A stretch of 64,000 nt of DNA, from contig NZ_KE384072.1 of assembly GCF_000423665.1 (NCBI RefSeq), positions 1 through 64,000 on the forward strand. Direction: 5' to 3'. Source of the stretch: Solirubrobacter soli DSM 22325. Its GTDB lineage: Bacteria > Actinomycetota > Thermoleophilia > Solirubrobacterales > Solirubrobacteraceae. Under the pieces are notes generated by a model that was not told the DNA's origin, ran no database searches, and saw only the letters and a list, made by a program, of their open reading frames with translations. Below, piece by piece: positions 36,436 to 44,967 of this stretch. A program made the translations under genes and the position numbers. How positions within the stretch are numbered: the stretch's first letter is position 1; every line of letters begins with the position of its first letter.

Positions 36436-36804
36436 GTGTTGTCACGCTTCTACATCCCCAGCGCCCTGCTGAGCGTCATCGTCGCGCTGACGGTGTCCGC
36501 CGGCGCGTCCGCGAGCCCGATCGCCTCGGCCGCCAAGACTTGTACCCCGCCGAAGTACCCGGGGTCGGGCTACTTCACATCGCTCTCGGTCACGAAGGTG
36601 TCGTGCGCGACCGGCTCGAAGATCGCCAAGGACTACTACAAGTGCCGGACCAAGACCGGCCCGAAGGGGCGTTGCGTCAAGAAGGTCGACGGCTACTCCT
36701 GCAAGGAGACGCGCGAGTCGATCGCCACCGAGATCAACGCCCGCGTCACGTGCAAGAACGGCTCCAAGGTCGTCAAGCACTCATATCAGCAAAACCTGGA
36801 CTAG
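36436..36804 (+). CDS. small secreted Cys/Lys-rich protein
   Basis: Product of 122 residues. The GTG at 36436 is chosen because the promoter -10 box ends 7 bp upstream; an in-frame ATG at 36406 lies inside that promoter. Signal peptide FYIPSALLSVIVALTVSAGA. The mature protein has six Cys spread through a Lys-rich sequence (SCKETRESI; ARVTCKNGSK), which suggests disulfides. No family recognised. The 3' end overlaps the convergent SGNH gene by 4 bp. Confidence 0.65.
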   Translation: MLSRFYIPSALLSVIVALTVSAGASASPIASAAKTCTPPKYPGSGYFTSLSVTKVSCATGSKIAKDYYKCRTKTGPKGRCVKKVDGYSCKETRESIATEINARVTCKNGSKVVKHSYQQNLD

Positions 36805-37715
36805 AGCCCCAGGTCGAGGCGCCGTATCTCGCGTTCGAGGTACGGCGCCAGCGTCTTGCCGTACTCGCTGGTGATGTGGGTGAGGTCCTTGTAGACGAGG
36901 ACGCCGCCGATCACCGGCGGGCAGCTCGTCGGGTCGCAGAAGTAGCGCGACATGTCGATCACGTGGATGCGCTTGGAGCCCATCCGCCGCGCGGCGGTCG
37001 AGGGCGGGTCCTTCGGCAGGCTCGTGCTGCGCTTGCGGGCGCACGCCGGCCCGGGCGCGACCTTGTCCCCCAGCGCCTCGTAGATGCACGGCGGCGTGTC
37101 CGCCTGCATCCGCGGGTTGTCGCGGATCACGATGATGTTCTTGACCGTGCGCGGCAACCGCTTCCACTGCTTGCGGAAGCCGTTGACCTGCGTCTCGAAG
37201 CCCGGGGTGGGGATCGTCGCCGAGACCACGAACACGGTCGTCACCTCCGGATGGCGCGTGAACCAGGCGACGGTCTGCTCGTTCCAGTCGCGGCACTCGT
37301 CCGCGCGTGACTTGGGCGTCAGGCTCACCACGGTGCTGAAGGCGCAGCTCGTGAGCGTGTTGGAGATCCCGCGCCACTTGCGCTTCTTGCCGATCGGGGA
37401 GAGCACGGCGCGCCACGCGGAGGCATGGCTGTCGCCGACGAGCGCGACGGTCGTCTTGGAGTGCTTCGCGCGCGCTCCCCACCAGCACGTCCGGACGAGG
37501 TCCTCGACGTGCAGGCGGTTGCAGATCGAGTTCGGCCGCAGCAGCGCCTGGTTCGGCGTCGGCGTGACCGTCAGCCGCAGGTTCGGGTTCGTGCAGGGTT
37601 TCTGTGGATCGCGAGAGGCGGCGCCGTAGCACCGGGGCTTGTCGGCGGCCGCCGCGCTCGCGACCCCGATCAACAAGAGGGCGGCGAGCGTGACGCGGAT
37701 GAGGCGGGTGAGCAC
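36801..37715 (-). CDS. secreted SGNH-domain protein (acyltransferase-3 SGNH type)
   Basis: Product of 304 residues from a GTG. The signal peptide is TRLIRVTLAALLLIGVASA. SGNH block I is VALVGDSHASAW and block V VYKDLTHITSEYG, as in the SGNH domain fused to acyltransferase-3 proteins that acetylate surface glycans; here the domain stands alone. Several Cys suggest disulfides. With the MBOAT/SGNH pair next door it may act on the same glycan. Confidence 0.8.
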   Translation of the reverse strand: MLTRLIRVTLAALLLIGVASAAAADKPRCYGAASRDPQKPCTNPNLRLTVTPTPNQALLRPNSICNRLHVEDLVRTCWWGARAKHSKTTVALVGDSHASAWRAVLSPIGKKRKWRGISNTLTSCAFSTVVSLTPKSRADECRDWNEQTVAWFTRHPEVTTVFVVSATIPTPGFETQVNGFRKQWKRLPRTVKNIIVIRDNPRMQADTPPCIYEALGDKVAPGPACARKRSTSLPKDPPSTAARRMGSKRIHVIDMSRYFCDPTSCPPVIGGVLVYKDLTHITSEYGKTLAPYLEREIRRLDLGL

Positions 37716-37727
37716 CGCGGCATTGTG

Positions 37728-38198
37728 TCAGCCGAACATGCCGGGAACGTAGTGGCCGGCCTCGGTCCGGACGGTCACGTTGAGCCGGTTCCAGACGTTG
37801 ATCTGCGCGATGGCGAAGATCACCTGGCCGAGCTCTTCGGGATCGAACTCGTCCTCGGCCTGCTCCCAGACGTCGTCCGGGACGCCGCCGTCGGCGATCA
37901 GCGTGATCGCCTCGGTGAGCGCGAACGCGGCCCGCTCACGGGCGTCGTAGCAGTTGGCCTCGCGCCACGCGGAGATCATGTACAGCCGCTCGTCGGCCTC
38001 GCCGAGCGCCTTCGCGTCCTTCCAGTGCATGTCCAGGCAGAACGCGCAGCCGTTGATCTGCGATGCCCGGATGTCGATCAGGTTGCCGAGCTTGGGGTCG
38101 ATCGGGTTGGCGGGGGTCATCCGCAGCAGCGCGCCCATCTGGCGCGGGGCGACCTCGGCGAGTTGCAGGCGGTGGGAGGGAATCGTCGGGGAGCTCAT
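37728..38198 (-). CDS. AhpD-like carboxymuconolactone decarboxylase-family protein
   Basis: Product of 156 residues. The CxxC-x3-H redox motif (NGCAFCLDMHWKDA, about residues 49-62) is the AhpD hallmark. It likely acts as an alkylhydroperoxidase-type disulfide reductase or peroxidase; the physiological partner is not in the window. Confidence 0.88.
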   Translation of the reverse strand: MSSPTIPSHRLQLAEVAPRQMGALLRMTPANPIDPKLGNLIDIRASQINGCAFCLDMHWKDAKALGEADERLYMISAWREANCYDARERAAFALTEAITLIADGGVPDDVWEQAEDEFDPEELGQVIFAIAQINVWNRLNVTVRTEAGHYVPGMFG

Positions 38199-38237
38199 AC
38201 GGACTGGACGCCGTGGAGGCCCGAGATGTGACAGGCG

Positions 38238-39188
38238 CTAGCCGACTGCGCCGTAGAGCCAGACGGTGCTCTTGAGCGTGCCGCCACGGAACGTGTTGCC
38301 CGGGCCGGCTCGCAGGGCCCAAAGGCGCCGGCCCTTCATGGCGATGATCGTGCCGTCATCGACCATCACCTCGTCGGTGCGGGCGCGGATGCGCTCCTGC
38401 ACCGCCCCTGCCAGGTCGAGCACACGCACCTCGTCAGCGGTGGTGACCACGAGCCGGTCCGGGGCCAGCCAGTCGGCGGGCGCGCCCTCGATCGGTTGCA
38501 CCGTGCCCGCGGTCAGGTCCAGCAGCGAGTAGCGGTTGGGGCCGTTGACCTCGTACGTGGTGACCGCCGCGTATCGGCCGTCCGGCGACGGCGAGAGCCA
38601 CGACGCCCAGTCCACCGCGGGGTAGCGACGCTCGATCCGCATCGACGGGATCGAGCGCACGTACAGCCCGCCCGTCCGCTCCTCGGCGAAGAGCTGGGTC
38701 TGCGTGATCAGCGGGATCTCACCGTCGAAGCGCAGGATCCGGCGGTCGCTGTGGCGGGTGACGAGGTGCACGGACTTGGTCGCGTCCATGCCGCGGCTCA
38801 CCAGGACGCGCCGCCCGTCCGGATCCAGGCACGCGACCTCGTCCGTGCCCGCCGCCACCGGGATGCGTTGCGTCCAGCGCGCCCGGCCGTCGAGGCCGCG
38901 CACCACGACGCGCGAGCCGACGACGCTGGTGAACCTGCGCCCGCCAGGGCAGATCGCGGTGCTCTCCGCGGCCTCGAACAGGCGCCGGATGCGCGCCTGG
39001 GCGTCGAGCAGCATCCCCTGGTCGCCGTCCACGGCCAGGAGCTCGGGCGGGCCCGCGTGCGGGTCGACACGCAGCGGCGGGGAGGGTGGGGCGGCGTAGC
39101 TCCCACTGTCAGTCGTCGCTCCGCCGCCGCACCCCGCCACACATATGCAGAGGGCTGCCAGACCCCAACGCATGCCGGGCAGGGTCAC
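38238..39188 (-). CDS. lipoprotein with beta-propeller-like repeats
   Basis: Product of 316 residues. The lipobox VAGC (Cys20 from the GTG at 39188; an ATG at 39173 is also possible) is followed by a Gly/Ser-rich linker. The rest has repeated beta segments such as SPDGRYAAVTTYEV and LDPDGRRVLVS, as in WD40/TolB-like propellers. Expected outside the cell, membrane-anchored. Function unknown. Confidence 0.7.
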   Translation of the reverse strand: MTLPGMRWGLAALCICVAGCGGGATTDSGSYAAPPSPPLRVDPHAGPPELLAVDGDQGMLLDAQARIRRLFEAAESTAICPGGRRFTSVVGSRVVVRGLDGRARWTQRIPVAAGTDEVACLDPDGRRVLVSRGMDATKSVHLVTRHSDRRILRFDGEIPLITQTQLFAEERTGGLYVRSIPSMRIERRYPAVDWASWLSPSPDGRYAAVTTYEVNGPNRYSLLDLTAGTVQPIEGAPADWLAPDRLVVTTADEVRVLDLAGAVQERIRARTDEVMVDDGTIIAMKGRRLWALRAGPGNTFRGGTLKSTVWLYGAVG

Positions 39189-39202
39189 ACGGGCGCGTTG
39201 GC

Positions 39203-39553
39203 TTACGGTTGCGTCCCCGCCAACGTTGCGTGAACGTAGAGCGCACCGGGGATTGAGTGGTCAACGCGCGCGCGGGCGACCATCAGCGGGCTCGACCAGT
39301 GGATGACGGTCACGTCGCCGTCCCTGCGGCCGGCGATGAAGCCCTGGCGGCCGCGCAGGGGCGCCAGCTCGACCGGCTCGGTCGTCAGGAGCACGACGCC
39401 GCCGTCGGCGGGTGGGTCCGAGAGCGCGGCGTAGCGCGGCTGGACGTCCTCCCTGATCGCGCGCAGGAGCGCGGTTCCGTGGCGGGCCGCCGCGGTCCAG
39501 GCCTCGCGGAATGAGGCCTCGTCGGCATTTCTCACATCGAAGAATTCGACCAT
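39203..39553 (-). CDS. hypothetical protein, perhaps ABM-like
   Basis: Product of 116 residues (MVEFFDVRNADEASFREAWT). The alternation of strand and helix and the aromatic/His positions are compatible with a dimeric alpha/beta barrel (antibiotic-biosynthesis-monooxygenase-like) fold, but no signature is certain. Its start codon is only 14 bp from that of the divergent DUF3592 gene. Confidence 0.55.
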   Translation of the reverse strand: MVEFFDVRNADEASFREAWTAAARHGTALLRAIREDVQPRYAALSDPPADGGVVLLTTEPVELAPLRGRQGFIAGRRDGDVTVIHWSSPLMVARARVDHSIPGALYVHATLAGTQP

Positions 39554-39567
39554 GGCAGGATCGCCGG

Positions 39568-40011
39568 ATGGTGGTGTTCGGCATCGGGCTGATCGTGATC
39601 TCGCTGGGAGCCATCGTGGCGGGTCGCGGGTACATCCGCATCGCCAAGCGGATGCGGGGGTACGCGACGACGCGCGGACGCGTCCTCAAGCGCGAGCTGG
39701 CGCGGACGTCCGGCGGCCGCGAGGGACAGTTCGGCAAGGGCGGCAACTACCGCCCGCAGGTCACCTACTCCTACGTGGTCGATGGCGTCGAGCACACGTC
39801 GGACAAGGTCAGCTACGCGCACCGTGGCGTCAGGGAGTCGATCGCGCTCGAGCAGCTGCGCGCGATCCCGGACGACGTCGACGTCTTCTACGACCCCGCG
39901 GACCCCGACCAGGCGTACTTGGAGACGCACTCGCCGAGGATCGGCTACTGGTTCGTGGGCGGCGGGACGTTCGGCGTCCTGCTCGGCCTGATCATGCTGG
40001 TTCCGGCTTAG
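39568..40011 (+). CDS. DUF3592-like membrane protein
   Basis: Product of 147 residues. A helix at each end (VVFGIGLIVISLGAIVAG and GTFGVLLGLIMLV) encloses an extracellular beta domain with YRPQVTYSYVVDGVEHTSD and VFYDPADPDQAYLE, the DUF3592 pattern. Function unknown. CAGGAT 6 bp before the ATG fits a leaderless start. It overlaps the convergent CDF gene by 20 bp. Confidence 0.75.
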   Translation: MVVFGIGLIVISLGAIVAGRGYIRIAKRMRGYATTRGRVLKRELARTSGGREGQFGKGGNYRPQVTYSYVVDGVEHTSDKVSYAHRGVRESIALEQLRAIPDDVDVFYDPADPDQAYLETHSPRIGYWFVGGGTFGVLLGLIMLVPA

Positions 40012-40951
40012 GCGCTGCAGCTTCCGCGACCGTCTCGGGCGTGCCCACATCCGGCTCGACGTAGATGCGCGCGGTGCCGATGCCCTCGATCGCGCGCACG
40101 CGGACCTCGGCGGCGTTGATCGCGTCCACGATCTGCTGGGTCGTCAGGTCGGGCGCGAACTCGACCTTGGCCGCGATCAGGATCTCGTCCGGGCCGATGT
40201 GCTCGGTGAGCGTGTGGATGACGCGGACGATCTCGGGTGCGCGCTCGATCTCCTGGTCGATCTTGCGCTCGAGCTCGGGCGAGGCGGACTCGCCGATCAG
40301 CAGGCTGCGCATCTCGCGCGCGAGCACCGCGGCGATGCCGAGCAGGACGAGGCCGATCGCGAGGGTGCCGATGCCGTCCCAGATCGGGTCGCCCGTGATC
40401 ACCGCCATCAGCACGCCGGTCAGCGCGCAGATCAGGCCGATCAGCGCGCCCGAGTCCTCGAGCAGCAGCACCGGCAGCTCGGGCGAGCGTGACTGGGTGA
40501 TGTATTGCGTCCAGGTGCGGTTGCCGCGGTGCGGCTTCGCGTGGCGGACCGCCGTGCGCAGCGCGAAGGCCTCGAGGACGAACGCGACGACGAGGATGCC
40601 GATCGCGATCCCGGCCGACTCGAGCTCGTGCGGGTCGTGGATCTTGTGGTAGCCCTCGTAGACCGAGAACAGGCCGCCGAGCGAGAACAGCACGACCGAC
40701 ACGACGAACGCCCAGAAGTAGCGCACGCGACCGTAGCCGAACTGGTGCAGCTCGTCGGGCTTGCGCGTCGCCTGGCGCCCGCCGAGGAACAGCAGACCCT
40801 GGTTGGAGGAGTCCGCGACCGAGTGGATCGACTCCGCCAGCAGCGAGCTGGAACCGGTGATGATGAAGCCGACGAACTTCGTCGCCGCGATGCCCATGTT
40901 GGCGGCGAACGCCGCCGCGATCGCTCCGCCGCTCTCGTGGTCGCCCGCCAT
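39992..40951 (-). CDS. cation diffusion facilitator (CDF) metal transporter
   Basis: Product of 319 residues. Helix 2 has the metal-site pattern ESIHSVADSSNQGLLFLGG, helix 5 carries the second acidic site (LLLEDSGALIGLICAL), and the C-terminal cytosolic domain (about 215-305) is CDF-like. It should export Zn2+, Fe2+ or Mn2+ in exchange for protons. HxxxD in helix 2 with D in helix 5 does not by itself fix the metal. Confidence 0.9.
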   Translation of the reverse strand: MAGDHESGGAIAAAFAANMGIAATKFVGFIITGSSSLLAESIHSVADSSNQGLLFLGGRQATRKPDELHQFGYGRVRYFWAFVVSVVLFSLGGLFSVYEGYHKIHDPHELESAGIAIGILVVAFVLEAFALRTAVRHAKPHRGNRTWTQYITQSRSPELPVLLLEDSGALIGLICALTGVLMAVITGDPIWDGIGTLAIGLVLLGIAAVLAREMRSLLIGESASPELERKIDQEIERAPEIVRVIHTLTEHIGPDEILIAAKVEFAPDLTTQQIVDAINAAEVRVRAIEGIGTARIYVEPDVGTPETVAEAAAPKPEPA

Positions 40952-40963
40952 TGGGCGCGGAGC

Positions 40964-42067
40964 CTAGCGGTCGAGGATGCGGGCCATCGCCGTTGCGGCT
41001 TTGAGCCCTGAACCCGTTAGGACGGCGACGACGGTGTCGGAGCGCTCGATCGCGAGCTGGTCGAGGGCGGCGACGATGATCGCGCTCGTCGGCTCGGCGT
41101 ACAGGCCGCGGGCGGCCAGCGCGCGGACGGCGGGGGCGATCGCGTCCTCTTCGACCGCGACGATCGTGCCTCCGGACTCCCGCACGGCCTGGAGGACCTC
41201 ACGGTCGCGGACGGGTCGCGCGATCGACGTGCCCTCGGCGATCGTGGGTCGCCAGTCACCGTCCCGCGCTTCGTCCGTTCCGGTCGCGAACGCGCGCGCC
41301 AGCGGGCTGCAGTTCGCGGGCTGGACGACGAGCAGGCGCGGCAGGCGCTCGATCTCGCCGGCGCGCTTGAGCTCGTTGAAGCCGATCGAGCACCCGAGCG
41401 CGAGGCTGCCCGCGCCCGTCGGCATCAGCACCGCGTCGGGCGCTCGGAACCCCAGCTGCTCCCAGATCTCGTACGCGATCAGCTTCGTGCCCTGCAGGAA
41501 GAACGGGTGCCAGTTGTGGGACGAGTAGAAGCGTCGGTCCGATTGGCGGACGGCCTCGTCGGCCGTGGCCTGGCGCGGGCCGGGGACGAGTTCGAGCTCG
41601 GCGCCGTGCGTCCGGCTCTGCAGCAGCTTCGCCTCCGAGATCGACTCAGGCGCGAGGATCTTGGCGTGGATGCCGGCCGCCGCCGCGTAGGCGGCGACCG
41701 AGGCGCCGCCGTTGCCGGAGGAGTCCTCGAGGATCGCGGGGATGCCCTGGTGGGCGAGCAGGGAGACCATCACGGACGTGCCGCGGTCCTTGAAGCTGCC
41801 GGTGGGGTTGAACCATTCCGGCTTGAGCAGGAGGTCGACGCCTGCGATCCGCGTCGGCAGCAGCGGCGTCCAGCCTTCGCCGAGGGTGATGGGTTCGAGC
41901 GCGAGCGGGAGTGCGCGGGCGTAGCGCCAGTGCGAGCGGACGGACACGTCCACGTCCGCCCGCCTGATGCCGGCGAGCGGCTCGACCAGCAGCGGCGAGC
42001 CGTCCTCGCCGCGCCAGCGCGGCTCGTCGAGCGGGTACCGCCGCCCGTCGCGCCCGATCAGGCTCAC
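40964..42067 (-). CDS. threonine-synthase-like PLP-dependent enzyme (fold type II)
   Basis: Product of 367 residues from a GTG that overlaps the upstream stop (GTGA). The PLP lysine is Lys93 in NPTGSFKDRG, the phosphate-binding Gly cluster is LMPTGAGSLALG, and SSGNGGASVAAYAAAAG is typical of threonine synthase and relatives. The closest activity is release of phosphate from O-phosphohomoserine, but 2-aminoacid lyases share these motifs. It is co-transcribed with an unknown gene and not with thrA/B/C. Confidence 0.8.
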   Translation of the reverse strand: MSLIGRDGRRYPLDEPRWRGEDGSPLLVEPLAGIRRADVDVSVRSHWRYARALPLALEPITLGEGWTPLLPTRIAGVDLLLKPEWFNPTGSFKDRGTSVMVSLLAHQGIPAILEDSSGNGGASVAAYAAAAGIHAKILAPESISEAKLLQSRTHGAELELVPGPRQATADEAVRQSDRRFYSSHNWHPFFLQGTKLIAYEIWEQLGFRAPDAVLMPTGAGSLALGCSIGFNELKRAGEIERLPRLLVVQPANCSPLARAFATGTDEARDGDWRPTIAEGTSIARPVRDREVLQAVRESGGTIVAVEEDAIAPAVRALAARGLYAEPTSAIIVAALDQLAIERSDTVVAVLTGSGLKAATAMARILDR

Positions 42068-42960
42068 CACACCCCGTCCACCACCTCGTCCACGCTCTTG
42101 ACCTTGGCGAGCGCGCCGGACGGCTCGATGTCGCCGAGGTGGTCGTCGTAGAGGTCGAACCACGGCAGGCCCGCGTCGATGTAGCTGTGGACGTCGACCG
42201 GGGTCGACGGCAGCGGCTCGCCCGTGATCCGGGTCCAATCGGCGCTGTTGACGATGTGCACGAACACGCGCCCGTAATTGTCCTGATCCCAGGTGTCGAT
42301 GCCGTGCGGGTCGGGATAGATCTGCTGGCGCATCCGCCCGCCGGCCGCGAGGCCCATCTCGGCGGCGCCGCCCGCGCACGCCGCCGCCGGCGCGCACGCG
42401 GCGATCGCGAACTCGCGCGGTATCGCGGGCGGCTGCTCCGGGAAGCGGCCCGGCTTGGGCTCGAAGCACACGAGCTGGAGGCCGCCGTGGACCTCCTCGC
42501 CCGTGATCTGGCCCTCGATCGTGGTCCCGCTGCCGAGCGGCATCGCCACGAACTGCTTGATGTACCCCGCGCCCGCGTTGATGCCGTCCAGCCAGGGCTG
42601 CGGCGGCGTGACCACGTAGTCCTGCTCGGTGGGCTTCAGGCGCGGCTGATAGGTCTCGCCGGACAGCGCGTTGACCTTGCCGACCGCGACCTTGAGCGCG
42701 TTCGGACGCCAGTGCGCGGCATGGAAGTTCAGCCACATCGCCTCGCGCTGGTACATCGGGATGAAGACGCCGCCGTGCTCGAGCCAACCTGCGGGCACGC
42801 GGTCGCGGTGATCCTCGACACGCCGGATCGGAAAGTGCCCGAGCGACGGCGGGAGCGGGTACGTCCGACCGTCGTCCGGGATGCGCAGCGTGCGCTCGAA
42901 CGTGACGGCGAAGTGGCGCCCGATCTGGACGCGGTCCTGCTGGATGGTGACGGTGAGCAT
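42064..42960 (-). CDS. conserved-looking hypothetical protein
   Basis: Product of 298 residues, soluble, mixed alpha/beta. It contains distinctive segments such as VFIPMYQREAMWLNF and KVAVGKVNALSGE, and a Gly-rich AGYIKQFVAMPLGSGTTIEG. No family recognised and no signal peptide. Coupled to the threonine-synthase-like gene, so a shared pathway is possible. Confidence 0.65.
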   Translation of the reverse strand: MLTVTIQQDRVQIGRHFAVTFERTLRIPDDGRTYPLPPSLGHFPIRRVEDHRDRVPAGWLEHGGVFIPMYQREAMWLNFHAAHWRPNALKVAVGKVNALSGETYQPRLKPTEQDYVVTPPQPWLDGINAGAGYIKQFVAMPLGSGTTIEGQITGEEVHGGLQLVCFEPKPGRFPEQPPAIPREFAIAACAPAAACAGGAAEMGLAAGGRMRQQIYPDPHGIDTWDQDNYGRVFVHIVNSADWTRITGEPLPSTPVDVHSYIDAGLPWFDLYDDHLGDIEPSGALAKVKSVDEVVDGVW

Positions 42961-42999
42961 GACCGTTCAGTCGCGCCGCGCCCACCGAACCTGACAGCG

Positions 43000-43398
43000 C
43001 TAGTTGAGGCGGGCTTCCTCGATCGTCGGCTGAAACAGCTCGACCGGGTTCCCGGACGGGTCCTCGACGAGGATCTGCCGCCCGCCGCGCCCTTGGACGA
43101 TCTCGTTGCGGAAGCGCGCGCCCGCGCCGTTCAGTCGGGCGACCGTCGCGTCGAGGTCGTCGACCTCGAGCGCGAACCGGTTCCACCCGCCCGGCGTGGG
43201 AAGCGCGCCGTCGGGCATCGCCTGCCCTCCCCCACCCCCGCCGCCCGGCGAGCTGAGGTTCAGGCGAAGGTCGCCCCGCACGAGCATCGCGAACGCCGGG
43301 GCCGGATGCATCACCTCGGTGAACCCGAGGTGATCGCAGTAGAACCGGATCGCCGCGTCGACGTCATCGACGAGGTACCGGATGCTGACGCTGGCCAT
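43000..43398 (-). CDS. VOC-fold protein
   Basis: Product of 132 residues. It starts ASVSIRYLVDDVDAAIRFYC and ends DPSGNPVELFQP, the two half-motifs of the VOC (glyoxalase/bleomycin resistance) superfamily, separated by a Gly7 loop. Activity unknown. TATTCC lies 7 bp before the ATG. Confidence 0.85.
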   Translation of the reverse strand: MASVSIRYLVDDVDAAIRFYCDHLGFTEVMHPAPAFAMLVRGDLRLNLSSPGGGGGGGQAMPDGALPTPGGWNRFALEVDDLDATVARLNGAGARFRNEIVQGRGGRQILVEDPSGNPVELFQPTIEEARLN

Positions 43399-43474
43399 GC
43401 CCGCAGGAATACCACCCGCGAGCGGGTCGCCTCATGAGATCGTCAGCAGCCGTGCGCCTGGCAGCATCCGGGTC

Positions 43475-43909
43475 ATGGAGGACTCGCCGTTCGCCGGCTC
43501 CGACGTCTCCTGGCTCGCCGTCGACGCGGACGACCACGTTGCCTGGCTTGTCGTCAATGACTCGGGAACCGTCCCGCGTGCGTTCTGGTCCGAGCCCGAC
43601 CACCTCTTCCGCAGGAGCCCGCGTTGGCCGCCTGGATCGGGCGCCGCGGGCATTCCTTCGCGTTCGGCGGCGCCGAGTTGTGGGAGTCGGCGGCGGTCTG
43701 CGGCTTGTACGCCTACGACTGGAAATCGGATCGCGCGCGTCTACGAGCTTGTGGCCCGTCCGGCGACGCCGATCCTCTCCGGCGAGTTGAGCGTGGTCCC
43801 GCCGCCGTTCCGCCTCCACGGCATCCGATTCGCCGGGTCGACGCGCCTGTCCGCGTCGGATATCGATGGGGGTGCGGTACCGGACTCCCGCCAGGCGGGA
43901 GCGAATTAA
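43475..43909 (+). pseudogene. frameshifted hypothetical gene
   Basis: One continuous protein-like sequence is split between two frames. It begins MEDSPFAGSDVSWLAVDADD in the frame of 43475. Near 43600 the sense passes to another frame (LAAWIGRRGHSFAFGGAELW, from about 43616). Near 43730 it returns to the first frame (IARVYELVARPATPILSG) and ends at 43909. The two shifts compensate each other. Either the gene is broken or two base errors exist in the assembly. No family recognised. Confidence 0.6.
43885..43901. terminator. GC-rich hairpin at the end of the pseudogene
   Basis: ctcccgccaggcgggag is an inverted repeat (7-bp stem, 3-nt loop) located between the converging pseudogene and NTF2-like gene; no T tract is present, so termination is only likely, not certain. 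Confidence 0.4.
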
Positions 43910-43926
43910 CACACCCCCTTGCGAAC

Positions 43927-44349
43927 TCAGCCCGCCGCGGCGACGTGGGCCGGCGTGAGCTGTCCGACGAGCGACTCCATCGACATGTAGATGCGCAGCG
44001 CGGTGATCCTGCCGTCGGCGACGCCATAGAAGACGGAGTACGGCACTCGGACCGTGGCGCCGGTGGCGGGGATGCCCGCGAACTCGGCGATGTGCTTGCC
44101 GGCGAAGACTGCTTCGATCGCCGCTCCCGCCTCGTCGACGAGGACGTTGACGAGTTCCGGGTTGGCGTCGAAGGCCACCTCGTGGAGGTAGCGGATCGTC
44201 TGCTCGGCGGCGGCCGCGCCGTCGGCGATCTGATCGGTGCCCATCACCTCCAGGTGGATGTCGTCGGAGAAGAACCGACCGTAGTCGCCGCGGGCGAGCA
44301 GCACCTCCGCGTAGGCGTTGAGCACGTCGCGGACCTCGGCAGCAGACAT
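43927..44349 (-). CDS. NTF2/SnoaL-like protein
   Basis: Product of 140 residues with a cone-shaped NTF2-like fold pattern (LNAYAEVLLARGDYGRFFSDD; ITALRIYMSMESLVGQL). A strong ribosome site CAGGAGG precedes the ATG, unlike the leaderless genes nearby. It lies 36 bp after the last gene of the CODH operon and may belong to it or have its own promoter. Function unknown. Confidence 0.75.
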   Translation of the reverse strand: MSAAEVRDVLNAYAEVLLARGDYGRFFSDDIHLEVMGTDQIADGAAAAEQTIRYLHEVAFDANPELVNVLVDEAGAAIEAVFAGKHIAEFAGIPATGATVRVPYSVFYGVADGRITALRIYMSMESLVGQLTPAHVAAAG

Positions 44350-44385
44350 GACGGCCTCCTGGTGGTGGGAGCCGAAACTCCCACG

Positions 44386-44967
44386 TCAGCCGAGGCGCGT
44401 CAAGGCCGCCTCGTAGTCCTCCCACGTGTCCACGTCGGGCGGCACCGCACCGGGGACCGGGACCTCGACGACGGCGTCGCCGGCGCGGTCGATCAGCTTC
44501 CAGACGCCCTTGTCGCCGTGCAGCGCGGCAAGCGCCCCGAACATGGAGCGGGCGAACGCGAACGGGTGGCCGCGGCCGTCGTCGTAGCGGCAGACGGCGA
44601 GGTCGGCGTCGCCGCGGCCGGCGAGCAACGTGCGCACGGACGAGGGCGAGACGCCCGGCTGGTCGCCGAGGAGCAGCACGAGCACGTCGCCGGTCACGAC
44701 GTCCAGCGAGGCGGCGATCGAGGAGGAGCAGCCGGACCCGAAGACCTCGTTGACGACGACGTCGATGCCGTGAAGATCGACGACGGCACGCACCTCGTCC
44801 GCGCCGCCACCCAGCACGCACACCAGCTGGTCGAACCCGCACGCCCGCGCGACGCCGAGCGTGTGGTCCAGCAACGTCGCGCCGCCGAACGGCAGGAGTT
44901 GCTTCGGCTGCCCGAGCCGGGACGAGCCGCCCGCCGCCAGCACCAGCCCGCTAACCCGCGACCGCAT
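44386..44967 (-). CDS. MobA/MocA-like nucleotidyltransferase of the CODH operon
   Basis: Product of 193 residues. The signature LVLAAGGSSRLGQPKQLLPF is the NTP-transferase motif of MobA/MocA, and LLGDQPGVSPSSV holds the metal-binding Asp. MocA adds CMP to the molybdopterin cofactor; CODH needs the cytosine dinucleotide form (MCD). Being the last gene of the cox operon it most likely makes MCD for the two CoxL subunits. It overlaps the XdhC gene by 17 bp. Confidence 0.85.
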   Translation of the reverse strand: MRSRVSGLVLAAGGSSRLGQPKQLLPFGGATLLDHTLGVARACGFDQLVCVLGGGADEVRAVVDLHGIDVVVNEVFGSGCSSSIAASLDVVTGDVLVLLLGDQPGVSPSSVRTLLAGRGDADLAVCRYDDGRGHPFAFARSMFGALAALHGDKGVWKLIDRAGDAVVEVPVPGAVPPDVDTWEDYEAALTRLG

